Shown here: positions 59,792 through 64,000 of the stretch, piece by piece | Layout: each line of letters starts with the position of its first letter | Numbering within the stretch: the first letter of the stretch is position 1 | NCBI RefSeq assembly: GCF_003231285.1 | Contig: NZ_QKNS01000001.1 | Span: 1,240,001 to 1,304,000 of the forward strand | Length of the DNA stretch: 64,000 nucleotides | Reading direction: 5' to 3' | From: Hymenobacter sediminis | Lineage (GTDB): Bacteria > Bacteroidota > Bacteroidia > Cytophagales > Hymenobacteraceae | Notes under the pieces: model-generated | Told to the model about the DNA's origin: nothing | Databases searched by the model: none | The model's input: only the letters and a program-made list of their open reading frames with translations | Program-made: the position numbers and the translations under genes

Positions 59792-62700
59792 ATGCGCAAA
59801 ACAATGCTTTCCGCGCTTCTAGCTGGCCCCATCCTGTTGCAGCAGGCTGCCGCACAGAACCGCGAAATTTCGGGGCGTGTAACTGATGCCGCTAATGGCC
59901 AGGGTCTACCGGGGGTAACCGTACTCGTAAAAGGAACTACTAATGGCGTATCGACTAATGCCGACGGCACCTATACCATTAGTGCTCCTGCCTCTGCAAC
60001 TACACTGGTATTTAGCTCTATTGGCTACTCAGCTATAGAACGTGCTATCGGGAATGCTTCTGCTATCAATGTTGCTCTTGCTACTGATGCTAAGCAACTT
60101 GGCGAAGTAGTTGTAACAGGTGCTCTAGGTATTCAACGCCAAGAGCGGCAAGTTGGGTATGCTACAGCTACGCTTGACACGAAAGAGGTCAATCAAGCTC
60201 GAGTGACTAACGTAACTAATGGCTTAGCTGGTAAAGTTTCAGGCTTGCAGATCCAGACAATTGGTGCTGGTGTTAGTCCGCAAGTGCGTGTTACTTTGCG
60301 TGGAAACCGCTCACTGCTAGGTAATAACGAAGCATTAGTCGTAATAGACGGAAACATATCGACTAATGACGCCTTATTGGCTTTGAACCCAGACGATGTT
60401 GCTAACATTTCGGTACTGAAAGGTGCAAATGCTGCAGCATTGTATGGATCGCAGGCTTCAAACGGGGCTTTGATTATTACAACTAAAAAAGGAAGCACTA
60501 CTCAGCAAGTTACTTTCTCGCATACTTCACAGTTTGAGTCAGTGTCCTTTCTTCCCAAATTCCAGACCGGATTTGGTGTGGGAGCAAACTCTTGGAACCA
60601 AACGCGTCCAGTATTTGCGCCAAATAACGAAGTTGATATCAATGAAGACTATCAGTACAATAGCTTCGAAAATCAGCAGTTTGGCCCTCGTTTCGATGGT
60701 GTACTAAGGCCGCTGGGTAATGTACTGTCAGATGGAAGTGTACAGCTATTGCCTTATAGCGCACGGCCTGATGAGAAGCGTGACTTCTGGGATACAGGTT
60801 ACCAGATGCAGAACTCGGCAACCTTCTCAGGTGGTGACGAAAAAACGAAGTTCTATGCTTCTTATCAGAATGTGCGCAATAGCGGTATTGTGCCTAAGGA
60901 CAAGTTTGATCGAAATACTTTTCGGTTTAATGCTTCACGAGAAATAGGCCGTTTGTCAGTTGGTTCGAACATTTCCTATACTCTACAACGCGTTGATGCT
61001 ACATCAAACTTGACTCGTGACGAGACAGTATACTGGAATTGGTTCAATACGGGGGTACAGGTGCCTCTTACATCATATAAAGACTGGCGCAACAATCCGT
61101 ATGCAACCCCTGATGGCTACTATAATAACTTCTACCACAACCCTTACTATATCCTCGACAATAATCGTACAAATGACCGGCGTAATACTCTGATTGGTAG
61201 TATTGATCTATCTTATAAAATCTTTGACTGGCTGCGTGCGCAATATCGCATCGGTATCACAAATATTGATCAATCCAGCCAGCAGTTCCAGAATAAGCTT
61301 CTGCTAAGCACTTACACAACTGATAATACTTACAAAACCTATCAGCCAGGTGGCTTTGTGCGGGAAATTGCAAGCAATCAGAATCGTATTAACTCAGATG
61401 CCTTTCTAAGCCTAGATAAGACATTCGGTGACATCACATTACAGGCTATTCTTGGTAACAACGTACAGCAGTTCAGCTCGAATTATAGTAATGTTGCTTC
61501 TACAGGGTTGTCTGCGCCAGGTTTGTATAACTTATCAAACCGCGTTGGTAGCCTAACTGGCGAAGATGCTACTGCTCGGGTTCGATCATATGCATTTTAC
61601 GCTGATGCTACTATAGGTTATAAGGATTTTGTATACCTACACGGTTCGGGACGCTACGATAATGTATCTAATTTAAGTTCAGAAAATCGTAGTTTCTTCT
61701 ATCCGGCTGTTGATGCTTCATTCATTTTTAGTAACGCTATTCCAGCCCTTAAAGATGTATCATTTCTAGACTACGGTAAGGTTCGTGGTGGTATCACTAA
61801 AGTAAGCCAGATTAACTTGGGGGGTACTACCTCTGGAGCTTTCAATAGCACGGTTGGGGTGTATCAATCATTTGGTGCCTATGCTTTGGAACCAGTATTT
61901 AACTTGGGAACAGGCTATCCTTTTGGTGCAACTGCGTCTTATACGGCCGGCAACGGATTAGTGAATCCTGCTTTAGGTCCGGAAACTACAATTTCGTATG
62001 AAACTGGTATCGAGCTGAGCTTTTTAAAGCGTCGGGTAGCAGGGGCCATAACTTACTACAAGCAAAACAGTAAGGATCAGACAATTCCCACTCAAGTATC
62101 TCGTGCATCCGGTTATTCTACAAACTTGATCAACACAGGTGAGGTAGAGAACCGTGGCGTTGAGATTGACTTAAATCTTACACCAATTCGTTTGGACAAC
62201 GGTCTGACATGGACAGTAGGTGGTAACTTCAACTACAATGCTAACAAGGTTGTTGCACTACCTGGAGGACTAACTCAATTAGCATTGTCAACTGGGGGTA
62301 ACGCCCAAGTATATGCGATTGTGGGGCAGCCTTTTCCAATTTTACGGGGCTCATATTACGAACGTACTCCGGATAACCTTGTCGTAATGGCTCCAACGCG
62401 TAATACTTACGACCCAACAGGTGACCCAACACAGTACTATTATCCTGTCAAAGCGGGCGATCTGAAAACATTTGGCAACACTCAGCCTAAATACAGATAT
62501 GGCTTTAACACCTCATTTACATTCAAAGGAATCACTTTGGCTGGGCAGGGGGAACTTCGTACAGGCTATGTAGTGTATAATTCAATAGGAGAGGATCTTG
62601 ACTTTACTGGTAGTGGCGCTCGTAGTGTGATGTACGATCGGCAGAATTTTGTTTACCCTAACTCTGCTATTCCTCAGACGGACGCAAGCGGTAATGTTAC

Positions 62701-63058
62701 TTATGTGCGGAATACATCAGGTCTGACTCCAGGTGGCGCAGAATTCTGGGCCCAGAATTCTACTTGGAACCGGACAGTAGCTGAGAACTACGTCACTTCT
62801 GGTAAATTCTTTAAAATTCGTGAAGTGTCTTTAGCTTACGCTTTGCCAACCTCTATTGTGTCAAAGATTGGACTAGTAAAAGGGGCGTCAGTGAACGTAT
62901 TTGGTCGTAATATTTTCACTTGGGTGCCGAAGGAAAATATTTACACTGATCCGGAATTTAGCACTTCTACCAATAACCCTAATGCTATTGGTATCAATTC
63001 CAACCTGAACACTCCTCCGACCAAATTCTACGGAGCAACGCTCAACGTAACTCTCTAA
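59792..63058 (+). CDS. SusC/RagA-family TonB-dependent outer-membrane transporter
   Basis: 1088 residues. Same layout as the divergent copy: signal peptide (about 21), a regulatory domain with GRVTDAANGQGLPGVTVLVK, the TonB-box region LGEVVVTGALGIQ, plug motif ALVVIDGNI, and a long barrel ending in YGATLNVTL. The first 110 residues closely resemble those of the left SusC, while barrel sequences differ much more, so the two probably take different ligands. It is followed after 15 bp by its own susD. Confidence 0.95.
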   Translation: MRKTMLSALLAGPILLQQAAAQNREISGRVTDAANGQGLPGVTVLVKGTTNGVSTNADGTYTISAPASATTLVFSSIGYSAIERAIGNASAINVALATDAKQLGEVVVTGALGIQRQERQVGYATATLDTKEVNQARVTNVTNGLAGKVSGLQIQTIGAGVSPQVRVTLRGNRSLLGNNEALVVIDGNISTNDALLALNPDDVANISVLKGANAAALYGSQASNGALIITTKKGSTTQQVTFSHTSQFESVSFLPKFQTGFGVGANSWNQTRPVFAPNNEVDINEDYQYNSFENQQFGPRFDGVLRPLGNVLSDGSVQLLPYSARPDEKRDFWDTGYQMQNSATFSGGDEKTKFYASYQNVRNSGIVPKDKFDRNTFRFNASREIGRLSVGSNISYTLQRVDATSNLTRDETVYWNWFNTGVQVPLTSYKDWRNNPYATPDGYYNNFYHNPYYILDNNRTNDRRNTLIGSIDLSYKIFDWLRAQYRIGITNIDQSSQQFQNKLLLSTYTTDNTYKTYQPGGFVREIASNQNRINSDAFLSLDKTFGDITLQAILGNNVQQFSSNYSNVASTGLSAPGLYNLSNRVGSLTGEDATARVRSYAFYADATIGYKDFVYLHGSGRYDNVSNLSSENRSFFYPAVDASFIFSNAIPALKDVSFLDYGKVRGGITKVSQINLGGTTSGAFNSTVGVYQSFGAYALEPVFNLGTGYPFGATASYTAGNGLVNPALGPETTISYETGIELSFLKRRVAGAITYYKQNSKDQTIPTQVSRASGYSTNLINTGEVENRGVEIDLNLTPIRLDNGLTWTVGGNFNYNANKVVALPGGLTQLALSTGGNAQVYAIVGQPFPILRGSYYERTPDNLVVMAPTRNTYDPTGDPTQYYYPVKAGDLKTFGNTQPKYRYGFNTSFTFKGITLAGQGELRTGYVVYNSIGEDLDFTGSGARSVMYDRQNFVYPNSAIPQTDASGNVTYVRNTSGLTPGGAEFWAQNSTWNRTVAENYVTSGKFFKIREVSLAYALPTSIVSKIGLVKGASVNVFGRNIFTWVPKENIYTDPEFSTSTNNPNAIGINSNLNTPPTKFYGATLNVTL

Positions 63059-63073
63059 GCTGCTTTAATATCC

Positions 63074-64000
63074 ATGAAAATCTTACCACGAGTTCTGTTT
63101 GCGGCCGCACTTACAGCTGCTACAACCAGTTGCGATAATTTTCTCGATATAAACGAGAATCCTAATGCCTTCAGGGAGTCAACAGTAACGCCAGACGTTG
63201 TATTAGCTCAGGCATTGAGTACCACAGCAGCTAACTATACTGGCAACAACCCCAGTTACAATAGTTATGCTAGTTGGGTTGCAGGCTATTGGACTAAGAC
63301 TAATACAGTTAGCGGTTATGGAGAAGAGCAGACTTATAACTATTCTACTTCATATTATGCAGGCTTGTTTGATAATACTTACGATAATCTGAACGACTAT
63401 AATATTATTCAGACTCGTGGTATTGCCAGTGGTTACCCTAATCACGCCGCTATCGCCCGTATTATGAAAGCCTACAACTTTTTGTTGTTGGTTGATCAGT
63501 ATGGTGACATACCATATTCTCAAGCTCTGCAGGGCCAAGGTAATGTGACTCCTAAATATGACAAAGCTGCAGATATCTATAAAGACCTATTGGTGCAGCT
63601 ATCGGGTGCAATCACTGATATTGATGCTGCCGCTAAGGATCAAACTGCGCGTTTGGTAAGCACTGAGGATATAGTGTTTGCTGGCAACATGACTAAATGG
63701 AAGCAGTTTGCTAATAGCTTGAAGCTGCGTATCTTACTACGTGAGTCTCAGACTGGTAATTCTGCTATTGACTCTGATGTTAATACTCAATTAAAAGCTC
63801 TACAAACTGCTCCAGATGGATTTATCACTTCCGATGTAGTAGTTCAGCCTGGTTATGCGCCAAACTCTAATCAGCAAAACCCGCTGTTCAATCGTTATGC
63901 TTATACGGTAGCTGGCACCTCTGCTACTGAGCGTAACTATCAAGTCCCTACTCAGTATGTACTTGATCAATATGTTAACAACAACGACCCACGTGTTTCT
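63074..64000 (+). CDS. SusD/RagB-family lipoprotein, truncated by window end
   Basis: 309 residues are visible from the ATG at 63074, with the frame open to the last base; about 200 residues are probably missing. The signal peptide ends at a Cys in TTSCDNFLDINENPN, the SusD-like mature start. Family segments seen are YNFLLLVDQYGDIPYSQAL and NMTKWKQFANSLKLRILL. It partners the SusC just upstream. Sequence is related to, but clearly different from, the SusD at 54200-55741. Confidence 0.92.
   Translation, partial: MKILPRVLFAAALTAATTSCDNFLDINENPNAFRESTVTPDVVLAQALSTTAANYTGNNPSYNSYASWVAGYWTKTNTVSGYGEEQTYNYSTSYYAGLFDNTYDNLNDYNIIQTRGIASGYPNHAAIARIMKAYNFLLLVDQYGDIPYSQALQGQGNVTPKYDKAADIYKDLLVQLSGAITDIDAAAKDQTARLVSTEDIVFAGNMTKWKQFANSLKLRILLRESQTGNSAIDSDVNTQLKALQTAPDGFITSDVVVQPGYAPNSNQQNPLFNRYAYTVAGTSATERNYQVPTQYVLDQYVNNNDPRVS

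Noticed and set aside
1..64000. tRNA and rRNA genes
   Set aside because: No T-arm GTTCGAATC-type motif in a cloverleaf context and no rRNA-like conserved stretches were seen in the intergenic regions.

Overview
The window looks like chromosomal DNA from a Bacteroidota bacterium of the Cytophagales, most likely Hymenobacter or a close relative. The support is SusC/SusD pairs, type IX secretion proteins PorE and PorQ, BlaI/M56 regulators, DUF5916 and DUF5723 proteins, -7 promoter boxes of the form TAnnTTTG, scarce Shine-Dalgarno sequences, and GC-rich housekeeping genes. I saw no tRNA, rRNA, CRISPR array, transposase or phage gene.

Layout. 0-5.4 kb: end of a SirB1-like gene, a redoxin, a phosphopantetheinyl transferase, a WD40 protein, DivIVA, folB and a HEAT-like protein. 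5.4-8.9 kb: a BlaI repressor with three identical operator palindromes and an overlapping M56 (BlaR1-like) protease with a long periplasmic tail. 9-26 kb: envelope and stress genes (DUF5916, MeaB, DUF5723, Nudix, L,D-transpeptidase, hydrolases, SDRs, CPBP protease, a Gfo/Idh oxidoreductase). 26.2-28 kb: three unknown genes, two of them in an AT-rich patch. 28-32 kb: methylmalonyl-CoA mutase (both subunits), whose chaperone meaB lies 15 kb away. 32-36 kb: a possible small RNA, a 5'-nucleotidase split over two genes in swapped order, and dnaA. 36-41.6 kb: OsmC, a GH3-membrane-HAD operon, an EEP hydrolase and an AT-rich orphan. 41.6-52.7 kb: dxr, rseP, porE, lon, porQ and hslU. 52.7-64 kb: an SDR gene whose 3' end turns AT-rich, then two divergent SusC/SusD systems around an 820-bp AT-rich control region; the last susD runs off the window.

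How it fits together. The window combines propionate/methylmalonyl-CoA metabolism (mutase, meaB), isoprenoid and folate steps (dxr, folB), ATP-dependent proteolysis (lon, hslU), envelope stress proteolysis (rseP, M56), T9SS outer-membrane parts (porE, porQ) and TonB-dependent nutrient import (SusCD).

Intergenic structure. Nearly every convergent gene junction carries a long, almost perfect hairpin (15-35 bp stems), apparently a bidirectional terminator. A separate set of about 90-170 bp palindromic elements from three sequence families is scattered at other junctions, one of them between the two mutase genes. The clearest regulatory signal is the set of three TACGA-N6-TCGTA palindromes in front of blaI.
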